The notes under the pieces: model-generated
Seen by the model: only the letters and a program-made list of their open reading frames with translations
What the model was told of the DNA's origin: nothing
The model's database searches: none
Position numbers and translations under genes: made by a program
Shown: positions 22,830-34,162 of the stretch, one piece after another
Layout: every line of letters begins with the position of its first letter
Numbering within the stretch: the stretch's first letter is position 1
From: Euphorbia lathyris
Taxonomy: Eukaryota > Streptophyta > Magnoliopsida > Malpighiales > Euphorbiaceae
Assembly: GCF_963576675.1 (NCBI RefSeq)
Contig: NC_088913.1
Location: forward strand, 27,235,001 to 27,299,000
Length of the DNA: 64,000 bases
Reading direction: 5' to 3'

Positions 22830-23312
22830 AAAAATGGCTCAAAAGCAACCTTGGTGCACGACCGCGAGTAAAATGGCTCAAAAGCGACCCCGGCCTACGA
22901 CCGGGGGGAAATGGCTCGAAAGCAACCCTGGTCTACGACCGTGGATAAAATGGCTCAAAAGCAACCCCGGTCTACGACCGGGGGTAAAATGGCTCAAAAG
23001 CAACCCTGGTCCACGACCGCGGGTAAAATGGCTCAAAAGCGACCCCGGTTCACGATCGGGGTAAAATGGCTCAAAAGCAACCCTGGTCCACGACCGCATG
23101 TAAAAATGGCTCAAAAGCGACCCCGGTTCACGACCGGTGTAAAATGGCTCAAAAGCAACCCTAGTCCACGACCACGGGTAAAAATGGCTCAAAAGCGACC
23201 CCGGTCTACGACCGTGGGTAAAATGGCTCAAAAGCGACCCTAGTCTACGACTGTGGGTAAAATGGCTCAAAAGCAACCCTGGTCCACGACCGCGGGCAAA
23301 ACGGCTCAAAAG
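22830..23312 (+). repeat. 38-39 bp tandem array upstream of the antisense gene in D
   Basis: About 13 head-to-tail units of the form AAAATGGCTCAAAAGC, then AACCCTGGTCC, then ACGACCGCGGGT. Units alternate between CAACCCTGG and CGACCCCGG versions. J has about 11 units at 50522-50925. Open frames across it are by-products of the repeat. It ends about 360 bp upstream of the TATA box of the antisense gene. Confidence 0.9.
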
Positions 23313-23671
23313 CAAAAGTTCTTTCTAACAATTCTGAATTCTTTTAAAACACCGTTGTCTGTATTTTCTCACTGGAGCTAGTGTCTTGGAGGTTTGAATG
23401 GTTTGATAGGAACGTCTTTTTAGTCCGGAATGATTCAAACTAACAATTATTTTTCTGTTGACTGTCGTCTGTATTTTGACTGGTGCCGCTGTTCTGTAAA
23501 AATTGGCTGTCGTCTGGAGTTCTATCTTGACATTATTGGTCACTGTTTGGCAGAAGCGCAGGCTAAAACGGACTGCAAATCGGAGGTCTGTGCACCTGGT
23601 AATTAATTATTTACTTTTTACCTTTATGTCACATCGTACCTTTTTCACTATTTACGTGTGTGTCATTCCCT

Positions 23672-23760
23672 TTCCTTATATAAGGTGGTGGGGTTTCATT
23701 CCAACCCCACACCTTCTCTCTCTTCTCTCTCTCTAACTTCTGATTTGGATTATTCTCGGG
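23672..23760 (+). promoter_or_regulatory. Promoter of the antisense PMD gene in D
   Basis: A plus-strand TATA box (CCTTATATAAGG) at about 23674-23685 is followed by a pyrimidine patch (CTTCTCTCTCTTCTCTCTC, near 23711) and then the ATG at 23761. This is a typical plant core promoter layout. J has the same arrangement (51287-51376). Confidence 0.6.
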
Positions 23761-26700
23761 ATGGATTTGGATCAACATGATGGCACGAAGGGCATGGAGG
23801 AGGGTTTCGTGAACCTTACTACAGTGGACCCTTTTCAGGACCCCACATCTCATCTGAGCCGGACCCGCTGTAACCAGGTAAGTACTTTCTTACTTCCTCG
23901 TCTTTTGACTAAATTTCTAGGCTTTAGTATCCCTATTTTGAACATGATTTGCATGCTAACCCCTAGGTTGTCTTAGAAGACCTTAGTTAGAAAACATGAA
24001 TTCCTTTGCTTGCAAGTAACACTTTATTTGTCTTTTTGGAAGAATGCGAATTATATGCATGTGAATAGTAAAACTACGAACAATGCCTGCTAATAGTAAA
24101 CCAAAAACGTGAATAGTGCACGTGAATAGCGAAAACGTGAATAATGCACGTGAATAGTAAAAACTTGACTAACGCATGTGAATAGTAAAAACATGAATAG
24201 TGCACGTGAATAGTAAAAACATGAATAATAAAAACGTGAATAGTAAAAACATGAATAGTGCACGTGAATAGTAAAAACATGAATAATGCATGTGAATAGT
24301 AAAAACTCGAATAATGCACGTGAATAGTGAAAACTTGACTAATGCACGAGAATAGTGAAAACTTGACTAATGCACGTGAATAGTAAAAACTTGAATAATT
24401 CTCTTTGCCAATGCGGACGAGAGTAGATCAAAGAATAATGAATTAATCAAATCCTATGCAAACAACCCTAAGGGAGAGATTTCACAAAATGACGGTCCAA
24501 ATTGACAAGATGTCTCTAGGTTAGATTTGACCGAAAGAATAGCTAGATTAACGTGCTTTCATCAGATGCAAGCCTAGGAACAACATTTAAACTTACCTGT
24601 TCCGTTCTTTCCAGTTCATCGACATTTCCGGGACTACGGCAGATATTCATGTGTGGTATTCCATGCTAGGCGCCGCAGCGAGAGCCCGTGTGCGAGAGTT
24701 GGGCTTTGAGCCCTTTATTTTAGCGCTGCCCCACGCCAACGGGGTGTGCGACCGTTTCAGCCTTCGGGCCTTATGCGAGAGATGGGTTGACTCGACCCAC
24801 ACCTTCCACCTCTCGTTCGGGGAGATGACGATCTCGCCCTGCGACTTCTCTTTACTGATCGGGCTATGGGGGAGTGGTACTCCGGTTCCCTTCTCCTTTG
24901 ATACGACGCGTCCACGGGTTGACCGTGCTAGGTTGGCTGCTTTGATCGGGCCGGGAGTTTACACGGGTGTCAAATCCACCCCGGTGAAGTTCATCACTAC
25001 CTCAAGGCTTTTGAGTCATAGGGACTTTTATGGGACCGATGACACTGATCTGGCTGTCCGCAGCTTCTTGGTGTATGCTTTAGGCGAGACGATCTTCCGC
25101 ACCAAGAGCGGGACGATACATGCGGGTCTCATTCAGGCCTTCAGTGATTTGGACGCGGTGGCGTCTTACGATTGGGCAGGAGTGGGTCTAGCTTACCTGT
25201 ACAAGTTTTTGGATCTGACTTGCCGGAAGCGCAAGGACTTCAGCGGTTACACTTTTGCTCTTCTGGTACGTGGTTCATTCTTAACTTGCCCCTTTTATCT
25301 TCTTCGCGCCTTCTGTTCATAACCTTTGTTTTTACAAGCAGGTTTGGGCCTACGAGAGGCGGATTCTTCCCAGCGAGCGTCGGTGCAGGCCACGGGTAGT
25401 GAAGCCCCCACTTATGGCTCGGTGGAGCGAGTTTGGTCTAGGTACCGGGGAGAGGCAGACGGTGGCGCAGCTCCTAGATTGGATTGATTCACGGACCTTG
25501 GGGCAGGTAAATATCTTCTAATCGCGCTAGATTTTTGTTTGATCAGTCCTGACTTTTTCTTTGTGCTTTCAGATTAGATTCAGGTGGGACGACCTTGACT
25601 TCGGTCCCGATTACGCGTACGTCACCCTGATCCAGGAGCAGCAGAGCGTGCTTACCGGCCCTTGCGTGCAGGCATGGTACTTGGGAGACCGGGGCATCAC
25701 CGGGGTTAGTGCCTCACTTTGGACACCAGGAGAGATCCCCGTCTCCATGTTTACGGTGCGGACTATGCCTTTATCGGTCATTCGTCGGGATTTGACTCGC
25801 CGCTTTGCTGGTAGAGATGTATGGGTTCATGCCGGGGGCCGTGTTCCCTATTTATCGACATTATTGAGCGCGAGGGATGCCCCAGCGGTGGCGATGGAGG
25901 TGGACCCCGTGGCGGACGTGTTTTCGGGGGAGGCTGTCGCTGCAGTCTTTGGTCAGGAGGCGGTTCCGGTGAGTGGTTCGGCCTATTTATTTTTATTTAC
26001 GAGATGGTCAGGGGTGTTTATTGTGTCTCTACTTGCAGGAGGGTTCCTGGAGGAGTGCCCACACGTCAGACTTCTTTGATAGTGCCCGAGCTCAGACATC
26101 TACGAGCGAGCCGCCCTATTATGTCAGCGAGTCCTCCGGCGCCGCCCGACCGGAGAGGTCCCCTTTGGGCGTACCCATCCCTGACTTTGGGAGGGATTTC
26201 GCGACCGTTTGCTATGACCAGTCCGGAGTGGCTTATGCCGGTGTCGAGATGGCCCCTCCTGCCTTTACGTCGAGGATAGCGTTTGATCCCTCAGACGCTC
26301 TCTAGACTTCGAGGGAGACGTGCACCGACTATGTGGGGCTATCTGGTTTCTTTAGAGATCGACTCAGCTTGCGTTGCACCAGTCACCTGGTATGTATCTT
26401 TGTTTTATTTTGGTGTAGTGGAATGTATGCACATGTGTATGTATGACTTCTATTCTAGTCTGTATTTCTTTTTTATATCTGTTTTTTTTTTTTTTACAGA
26501 GCGATCTTCGTGCACATGAGCTGAGACAGAGCGAAGCGCTACGGGAGGCCGATGCCAGGGTTGGCCAGGTGTATCGAGAGAGGAACGACCACTAGTCCGG
26601 GGTGATGCGGGCGGAGACCGCGGGACGCCTTGCTATTGAGGAGAGGGTGCGGAAGGAGACCACGGGGCGCCTAGCTGCCGAGGAGAGACTTCGAGTCGCC

Positions 26701-26775
26701 GAGGAGACCCTATCTGTGGAGCGGGCGTCACATCTGAGGGACTTTGAGGCCCACTGGGATTTCCCTCCTTATTAA
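23761..26775 (+). pseudogene. Antisense six-exon plant mobile domain (PMD) gene carried by element D
   Basis: Proposed exons: 23761-23877, 24615-25265, 25342-25506, 25573-25968, 26039-26389 and 26500-26775. Every intron is GT-AG and phase 0, and lengths match the J copy. The deduced protein is about 650 aa. Exons 2-3 hold the PMD (aminotransferase-like plant mobile domain) signature: WVDSTHTFHLSFGEMTI, then FLVYALGETIF, WAGVGLAYLYKFLDLTC and VWAYERRILP. The last exon is an Arg/Glu-rich coiled coil (LRQSEALREADARV). The gene runs against gag-pol, between integrase and the 3' LTR. D is broken by TAG at about 26303 (exon 5; CAG in J) and about 26594 (exon 6; TGG in J). Host PMD proteins MAIN and MAIL1 act in genome stability and silencing; the role here is unknown. 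Confidence 0.8.
24085..24400 (+). repeat. Intron 1 repeat array with CACGTG boxes (D)
   Basis: Irregular tandem repeats of GTGAATAGTAAAAAC and TGAATAATGCAC within intron 1 of the antisense gene. Many junctions read GCACGTGAATAG and so contain CACGTG, the G-box core. The same array is in J at about 51672-52022 with a different unit count. Minus-strand open frames (repeating HYSCFYYS) come from the repeat. Confidence 0.85.
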
Positions 26776-27229
26776 GCTTATCATGTATAGCTTCGTAGCT
26801 TTTATTAGAATTACCCCGATGTATAGCTTGTGTATAGGGAGTGGGGTAGATAGTACGTAAGCTTTTTATTGTGAAAAGAAAGGTAAGAAATGTATAACTC
26901 ATGATTCATATTATCTTGCATTCAGTAAATTATAACGATCCCAATCATTCTCTTCAAATATACTCATGCCTTTATTTATTTACAAACAACAGAAATACTT
27001 AGCCTCTTATACATTATTTTTATAATTGCTCAAGATATAACTACCGTTACCAGGACCTGCCTTTTTTCGGTTTTCAGATCCCAGCGATTTTTCATCTCTC
27101 CTTTTTCTATCCCGGAATTTTTCAAATGAGTGCCCTTTCGGGTTTTCACCCATTGGGATGTCCCTGATTGTTGCATAGGTCGCCCTTTGCGGGTTTTCAA
27201 CCTATCGGGAATTTTTTTCTTTCTTTTTT
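26776..27229. other. Element D: convergent 3' region between the antisense gene and pol
   Basis: About 450 bp between the end of the PMD gene (plus) and the end of pol (minus). No ORF is supported. It probably holds both 3' ends. A doubled phrase CCTTT(C/G)GGGTTTTC near 27132 and 27185 is shared with J. Confidence 0.45.
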
Positions 27230-28801
27230 TTACGAAAAGTATTTCTTAAGCCTATCCAGATTGGTAGGTTCGGAGAACTCCATGCCGTCCATAGTAGTTA
27301 ACTTCACCGCTCCTTTGCTTAGTATCTTCTTCACGAAGAACGGCCCTTCCCAGTTTGGCCTAAACTTGCCCCTCGGGTCGGTGTGTGTCACACGGATCTG
27401 TTTTAGCACCATATCCCCTTCTTTGATAGGGCTGGCCTTGACTTTTTTGTTGAAGGCTCGGGCCATCCTTCGCTGATATAACTGCACATGGTAAAGGGCC
27501 TCCATCCTTTTCTCGTCCACCAATGCTAACTGTTCATACCGCTTCTTCACCCATTCCGTCTCGGGAATCTCTACTTCTACTGCGATTCTCAACGATCGCC
27601 TTTCAACCTCAATCGGGAGAACGACTTCTGCGTCGTATACCAAGGAGAACGGCGTTGCCCCAGTTGACGCTCTAACTGTCGTGCGATAAGCCCATAAAGC
27701 AAGCGGAAGCTGTTCGTGCCAATTCCGATGCGATTCTACTGTCTTTACGAGTATCCTTTTAAGGTTCTTATTAGCTGCCTCTACTGCGCCATTAGCTTGC
27801 GGACGATACGAAGAAGACCTATGATGTTCAATACCGTACTCTTGGAATAGACTTTTCACTTCTCCTTGAAACTGGACCCCATTATCCGTGATCATATGAT
27901 GAGGCACTCCGAACCTGGTGATCAAGTGCTTTTCAATGAACTTCCTCATCTGTTTAGACCCCAACTTGTTAAATGATTCTGCCTCCACCCACTTGGTGAA
28001 ATAATCAATAGCGACTGCAATGAATTTGTGTCCGTTTGACGCATTAGGCCTCACCTCCCCAATGATATCAATGCCCCAAGCCGCAAACGGCCAAATGGGC
28101 GCTAACACGTGCAATTCCATAGCTGGTAAGTGATTATAATCTCCGTGGATTTGACAATCATGGCATTTCTTCGCATATTCGTTACAATCTCTTTCCATGG
28201 TGAGCCAATAGAAGCCTTGCCTTATGATTTTCTTTGCCAATACCGCTCCTCCCATATGGGCTCCACAAATTCCTGAGTGTACTGACTCCATTGCCTCACG
28301 GGCTTCTCCCGCATCCAAGCACCTCAGTTGTAAACCATCGGTGTGCCTTTTGTAAAGCAAGTCGTTGTGGATGACGAACTGTTGTGCTAACCTTCTAATC
28401 ACAGCCTGATCCCTAAGTTCTGATTCTGCCGGGTATGTTCCACTCTTCATGAAGTTTACGATATCGAAATACCAAGGTTTTTCATCTGCCCCCAACAGCA
28501 TTACATCTTCGTAGCATGGTTTGTGAGACCTTCTCAACACCAAAGGCTTCGAGGCAAGGTTCCGAGGATTATCCCATACTGACACCAAAGTGGCCAAAGC
28601 ATCCGCTGCATGGTTCTGTGCTCGAGGAATGTGATAAAAATGACATTCGCTGAATTTCTGCACCAACCCTTCTAGCTGGTCTAGGTATGGACGCAACCTT
28701 TCTTCCCTCACTTCCCAGTTTCCTTGCGCTTGTTCGATAATCAGTTTTGAGTCGCCCCAGATTTCAACGTATGATGCTCCCAGTGCTGCTAATGACTCCA
28801 A
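27230..28801 (-). CDS. pol: Element D: additional RNase H (C-terminal part) and integrase
   Basis: An intact 523-codon frame. The first 80 residues are the end of the additional RNase H typical of the Tat lineage (IWGDSKLIIEQAQG, HAADALATLV). The integrase follows: HHCC zinc finger (HSGICGAHMGG, CHDCQIHGD), catalytic D (WGIDIIGEV), D (MITDNGVQFQ) and E (NGAVEAANKN), and a C-terminal tail (GDMVLKQIRVTH, GKFRPNWEGPF). Upstream, a deletion fuses the RNase H frame to gag: RT, the first RNase H and most of gag are missing, about 4 kb relative to J. The ATG at 28801 is internal to the original pol and is not a natural start. Confidence 0.85.
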   Translation of the reverse strand: MESLAALGASYVEIWGDSKLIIEQAQGNWEVREERLRPYLDQLEGLVQKFSECHFYHIPRAQNHAADALATLVSVWDNPRNLASKPLVLRRSHKPCYEDVMLLGADEKPWYFDIVNFMKSGTYPAESELRDQAVIRRLAQQFVIHNDLLYKRHTDGLQLRCLDAGEAREAMESVHSGICGAHMGGAVLAKKIIRQGFYWLTMERDCNEYAKKCHDCQIHGDYNHLPAMELHVLAPIWPFAAWGIDIIGEVRPNASNGHKFIAVAIDYFTKWVEAESFNKLGSKQMRKFIEKHLITRFGVPHHMITDNGVQFQGEVKSLFQEYGIEHHRSSSYRPQANGAVEAANKNLKRILVKTVESHRNWHEQLPLALWAYRTTVRASTGATPFSLVYDAEVVLPIEVERRSLRIAVEVEIPETEWVKKRYEQLALVDEKRMEALYHVQLYQRRMARAFNKKVKASPIKEGDMVLKQIRVTHTDPRGKFRPNWEGPFFVKKILSKGAVKLTTMDGMEFSEPTNLDRLKKYFS

Positions 28802-28817
28802 CCCGTAGATGCACGCT

Positions 28818-29543
28818 TCATATTCGGGTAATGAATGCCTTTGCTAGTTCCTTCCAACTTCTCTTTGTTACCAACGGTAGCGCATGAAACCATATGAGTG
28901 CAGCTCCCTCCAGATAAGCATTAAACATCCCCAAGACTTGCTCCTCAGTCAAGATTGTGTGTTTCATCACAGCAATATATCGATTAATGTGAGCAGTAGG
29001 ATCCCCTGTTCCATCAAACTTCTCCATGTCCGGGATCCGGAATTTCAAAGGCAAAGCCGTTGCCAGTAAACAGTTCTTCAAATCATAAAAATCCTGACCC
29101 CCGGAGCTTCCTTCGTGCAAATCTTGCACCTCCTGAGTGACGTGCTGCTTCCATTCCTCTCCTTTAACTTTCTCCTTTTCGAGACGTTTTTAGATGTAAT
29201 CCTTATAGTCATCCTCGTCCCCAAAGCGGGGACCATCGTTCACCTCGTTCTCAGCGCGCTTACTGCCACTCTTGTTGTCCTTCAATGCCAGCTCAGCTAG
29301 CTGGGCCAAAATTGCGGCCAGCTGATCATTGATATTGTTCACAGAGTTTTCCAATTCGACCACCTTTTCGTCGGTCGCAGACATACTGGCTGAAGACTGA
29401 GTATACTCGGACGAAGATGATTCCGAAGCCACAACTGCCGATTCAGAACTGTCAATCTGTAGCTGATCAAACTGCCTGACTAACCGGTTACTCTCGCGAA
29501 ACCACAACCGCTTAATGATGAAGTCTGCGCGAACGGTATCCAT
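28818..29543 (-). pseudogene. gag: Element D gag remnant, N-terminal part
   Basis: It corresponds to residues 1-230 of the J gag ORF. 29543-29190 carries the N-terminus (VRADFIIKRLWFRESNRLV) and a Leu-rich coiled coil (LENSVNNINDQLAAILAQLA). A TAG near 29190 breaks it where J has CAG. 29129-28818 carries the start of the gag domain (KFDGTGDPTAHINRYIAVMK, YLEGAALIWFHALP). The frame then runs into the deletion joined to the RNase H segment near 28840. Confidence 0.85.
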
Positions 29544-31412
29544 TAGTATGTATGCATGATTTTATATGCATGATTCGTGGTGTGTGCGTTTATTTATTTA
29601 CGGATATATAAGATAAGAAGAACAAGCGTTAGTCTAATTACACGTATCACAACATCTCTCTTCCGCCCTTATTCCTCCACGCACTCGATGGTCCAGGGGA
29701 CGCGTGATGCCGACGATTTATTGCGGAAAAGTAAATCACTCATCAGACAATACAGTTCGTTTTGACGTATCAACGTTCAGTGACTAAGATATCGACCAAG
29801 CGGATTGTCCTTTTGGGATAACTCGTCTTTTGTCATTTTACGAGATGCATTAGTTCGGGTTTTGACTCCCTTTGAGTGCATCTCGGTTTTTAGACGTGGT
29901 ACGAGTTATTCTTTCAGTCCAATCATTCGTTATTGACAATGACTCGTTCCTTTTTATTCGCGTGGGTTTGTGTCTCGATTTTTGGATTACGACGGGATCT
30001 TTTGGATCTATCGAGAGACGTAACCACGTGTTCATTCAGTGATGAAAGCACTTTTTATTTTAAGGAACAGACTCATCGTGTAACGTGTTTGTTTTTAGCG
30101 TTAAGAATCCGTTTGCTCGTTTTGGCTACGTAAAAAGACGGCGAGTCTTATTTGAGCGCACGATAATCTTTCGGCTAATAACAACTCTTTATTCCTTCCA
30201 ATCTACGGGATATATCACCTTAGTGTGGTTATAGAAAATCAACGTTTTGTTGAATCGCATGTTTATTCGAAGCAGGGATATTACCGTTTTTTTCAGTTAG
30301 GCTCGAGTTTAAGCAAACATGCATATCGGGCCATATTTCTTGTAGTTTTGGTAACGGTCGAAATGATCGAGTCGTTAGTCAAACCCACAGTCTCGTCCAT
30401 ATGGCGCAATTATGTGGTTTAGCTTAACTCGGCTTTGTGATTTTAAACGGCATACCTACCGGCTCGAGACACGTATTTAACGGCATTGGTTTATTTTCTT
30501 TAACTACCCTCGGGATGGATATATATCGTAGATACAGAATGACTTTGGTCGTTTATTTCTGTTTTTCTTTTATTTTCTTAGTCACTTTTGCGGACACCTC
30601 CATTTCTCTCAAGAACGACACAAGGCATAACGTAAGAGCTCGTCTTTTATTCGGAAGGGACAGGCCACGTTTTGCGAAACTCTTTACGTTACAACAGGGT
30701 CATTCAAAACAGAAATGTTCTTTGTTTTCGTTTCGTCATAATCTCGTTTCATCCCAACCTATTTAAAGAGTGTGAATAACGGCTACTGTTAATATAGTCT
30801 TTTGAATCGAGATATAACTATCCATAATACCAAACCAATTCGTACTAATATGTGCTTACGTCACAACGTATTTCCTGAACATGTGCCTTCTTCGGGACAC
30901 GGAAAGGGACCAGGCGGGTCGCACAAGTTCATTCATACGAGATGACTAAGTCATCTTTAGTTCGAATCGTTTCGATGTTTTGGGGTAGTTTGTATATCGG
31001 TCTAAGAGTATATATTAACGTATCGTTTCATTTTCTTTACATATTTTAGGATTAGACACGTATCATGGCAATTTGAAAACACGAACGGATTCATTCATCA
31101 CATCAAAAATGGTAACGGGTAATCCTATGGCAACTTCTAAGGCTACTATATGCTGACACGGCTGATCGCGGGACCTCACAGGACTGCACAAATTCGCCCC
31201 TAACGAATGGATGGGGACCCTTTGGCACCTTACTGTAAGGGGGAATTTACACTAGCCTCTTTCGAGCGACGAATGGACTCTCGCTAGAGGTTTTGCGGAA
31301 ATTACCCAAAAGGTTTGCAATAATGCTTATGAATGCATACGAAAAGAAATAATACGATCCGTCCCCGTTAAGGGCTTAATACACGCCTTCCGGAATCAAA
31401 TTTCTCGCTTCA
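29544..31412 (-). other. Element D untranslated leader
   Basis: About 1.9 kb between PBS and gag with no conserved ORF. It is near-identical to the J leader (61195-63105), except that about 46 bp present in J near 61350-61397 are absent here. Open frames of 60-109 codons on the plus strand are not kept intact in J and are not supported. Confidence 0.6.
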
Positions 31413-31427
31413 CCAGCAGAGTCGCCA
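31413..31427 (-). other. Element D primer binding site (Arg tRNA type, mutated)
   Basis: TGGCGACTCTGCTGG on the minus strand, 2 bases from the LTR. J has the longer match TGGCGACTCCGCTGGGGA. This PBS is typical of Tat/Ogre gypsy elements and is usually assigned to tRNA-Arg. Confidence 0.75.
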
Positions 31428-31429
31428 CT

Positions 31430-34162
31430 TGTTAGACGAGGTGCCGCGGCCTAATCTCCCGGGCGGACCGAGGGGTGGACACCTCATGGTGACGTAAGCG
31501 GTGATTGGCGTCGAAAGCAACCAATCGTGGAATCAAGCTGCTCGGCAGGACCGGAGCTCGGAGTATGGAAGAGTCGCCACCCATGAATGGGAAAATGAAC
31601 ACCGATCCCTTGCAGGAGACAGGTGAGGGTTCGGGAAACTTAGGTACGAGCCGAGAAGGCTAGCTCCTTTCCGGAGAAAGGCTACTAGGCACCCCGACAT
31701 CGCCCGGTTATGAACCACCGGCCTCCTACTCAGCGTGTTAGGCGATAACGGACTAATCGTATATTTCTTTAAGTTTAAAATTCATTTGAAACCTTTTCTT
31801 TCTTGTTTTGAAAACCGTTTTGAGCATATATTATTGAAAGCCACTTTGGTAAAGAATCACCCATTTACATTGATGCCAAATATATATAAAAGAGAGAGGG
31901 GGAGAAGGAAGAATTGATTTATTTTACAGTGTGTCTTATGCTTCGATTCACATGTTAAGCCTAGACTAAACTCACTCTCCGAAAACGAATTAATTTACAT
32001 GGTTCGTACCTTAATCGCCGTTGGAACGATTTAGGTACGTTTCAAAACCCCGTTGATTTACATGGCATCTACTCGAATCGCCGTTGGAATGACTCGAGCG
32101 TTTGAAGATGTGGAATAAAGGATGTTAACCCAAAAACGTGGTTAGGCATACAAGTCAATTTATTTTGTACAAATCATTTAAGAAAACGATTCAAAACTTT
32201 ATTATTTACAATAAAAACAATTTTAATTATAAGGTTCGCCTAATCCGTCGTTGGAACGGATTAAGGTTTCAACACGTGATATTTTGGAAATAGATTAAAA
32301 AAGGTCAAGAAAACGTTATTTACACTTTAAGAATGTCTAGAAAACTTAAGTTTAAATAAACAAATTAAAGTCTCTTTTTGTGATTTTATTTTCCCTTTTT
32401 CACTCAATCAACTCTTTATTCACACATAATTACACCAATGAACCAATTAAACCAAAATTCACCAAGTAAAACTCATTTGGAATATATACGTGTATACCAA
32501 AAATAAAATAGAAATACATATATATATATGATTTTACCTAAAAATAAGGATATATTTATATATAAAAATAAGCGAGAAATACTATATGATATAATAAAGA
32601 AAATGAAAAAGAATACAAAATATAATACATTTTCATCCTAACTAAGACTATGTAAAAATAATGGAAGACCATAAATGCAAAAAAAATGATATAATAAGTA
32701 TATAGAAAACACCCTCCCCAAATAATAACTAAACTCCACATTTTGATAACCCAAAAATATATATACATATATACAAATAATGAATCAAAACAAATTAAAT
32801 TTCAAATATGGAATAAATAACTACATAATAGATAATTAATAGTTATATGACTCCAAAAATAATTTTTATAATCATATCACATAATTACATACTTACATAT
32901 AAGAATCAAATACCAAAAGGTTGAGAAAATGGGTTAAAAATATGAATTTTCGTTTTCCAGCAGATTACCGACGGAAAATCCGTCGCCAATCTGCTATTAG
33001 TGACAGAAAAGGGAGAATTACAGCAGCAGTCCAAAACTTTCCAGATTCGTTCAAAAGCTTTAGATTAAGTCTAATTTGATCGTTTTGGATCTCCAAACTA
33101 CCAAAAATGGATCATAGTCTATAATGGAGTTTCCTAAAACGACGTTTTTATTTTAAAACGTTATTTGGAAATATCTTTTTAAACTTATAATTACAACGTT
33201 TTTTAATACCCGAACTACCTTTTAATCGGATCACGGTTCATATTGGGATATCAAACGAGGTTTTTTATTTTAAAACAAAACCGAATTTTTATTTAACATT
33301 GGATAAAAATAAACAAATACGGAAAATTAAATAAAACGTGACAAATAAATAAATAACTAACTAAATAAAACTATAACATAAAAATAAATAAATAAATAAA
33401 ATAAAATAGAACGAGTCTAGTCCTCGGATAATACCTCAAGTTCGGTATCTGACAGTCGAAGTCGGTCGATTCCACGAGTTGTGATTTTCCGGTGTTTTTT
33501 ATGTTTTTGATAAAATATTTAACTTTTTGGAGATTTTCAATTTTTAGGAAAAAAAATGTTTTCTCCAAAAAAAATCAACTTTCTCTCTCTAGAAAATGTT
33601 CTAGTGTGAGAAGCTCTCCCAATTCTCCCCCAAAATGCATGGGGATCCGTGCCTTATATAGGCAACGGATCCCCGGAAACTTTGGGCGACGCCCGAAGAA
33701 AATTGGGCGTCGCCCAAAGCCGGTTGGGCGAACGCCCAACTATCGTTGGGCGTCCGCCCAACGATCGTTGGGCGTCCGCCCAACGTCGCTGGGCGCTCGC
33801 CCAGCGGCTGCTAGGCGCGTTCGCCCAGCGGCCATCGGGCGTGCGCCATGAGCTGTCGGGCGCGCGCGCCCCACGGTCGTCGAGTGCGCGCTCCGCGCTG
33901 CCGAGCGTACGCGCCCAACGGACGTCGAGCATGCACCTCGCGCTGCCGGACGTGCGTCCAACTGCCGTCGGACACGCGTCGGCTGCCGCTAGGCGCTCGC
34001 ACCACGTCGCTAAGCACTCACGAGCCGTCCACTTGACGACCGCGACTCACATTAACTTTTCTTTTCTTATTATATATTTTTGTTTTAAAACTTCCGGAAT
34101 CAACCGCTTCGACCGTCTTGTTTACAGGTTTTCGTCACAGGTCCTCCGACTCGGTGTATACA
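31430..34162 (-). repeat. Element D 5' LTR
   Basis: TGTTAGACG..GGTGTATACA in plus orientation, 2733 bp, counterpart of 20127-22591. It keeps the roughly 420 bp missing in the other LTR but has a shorter palindrome array (33681-33975). The last bases, ATACA, were duplicated by insertion of E; the second copy at 36090-36094 is the true end of D, followed by the TSD GCAGA. Confidence 0.92.
33681..33975. repeat. Contracted GGGCG..CGCCC palindrome array in the D 5' LTR
   Basis: The same array as 21975-22395 but with fewer units: about five good palindromes, then the degenerate part. About 130 bp are missing compared with the sister LTR, although both LTRs were identical at insertion. Confidence 0.85.

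Noticed and set aside
22830..23312. Regularly spaced repeats that could suggest a CRISPR array
   Set aside because: The units are head-to-tail with no unique spacers, and the setting is clearly plant retrotransposon DNA.
22834..23315. Open frames across the 38-39 bp repeats (also 50415-50929)
   Set aside because: By-products of a tandem repeat; unit lengths vary, so the frame is not kept.
24651..25322. The PMD segment as a single-exon gene starting at GTG 24651 and ending at 25322
   Set aside because: The frame reads in phase from an acceptor at 24614 and has a GT donor at 25266; the exon model gives continuous PMD homology into the next exon, while the extension to 25322 reads into intron 2.
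29577..30766. Plus-strand frames in the D leader (also 61595-62128 in J)
   Set aside because: Frames are interrupted or shifted in the sister copy, and they lie in the untranslated leader.
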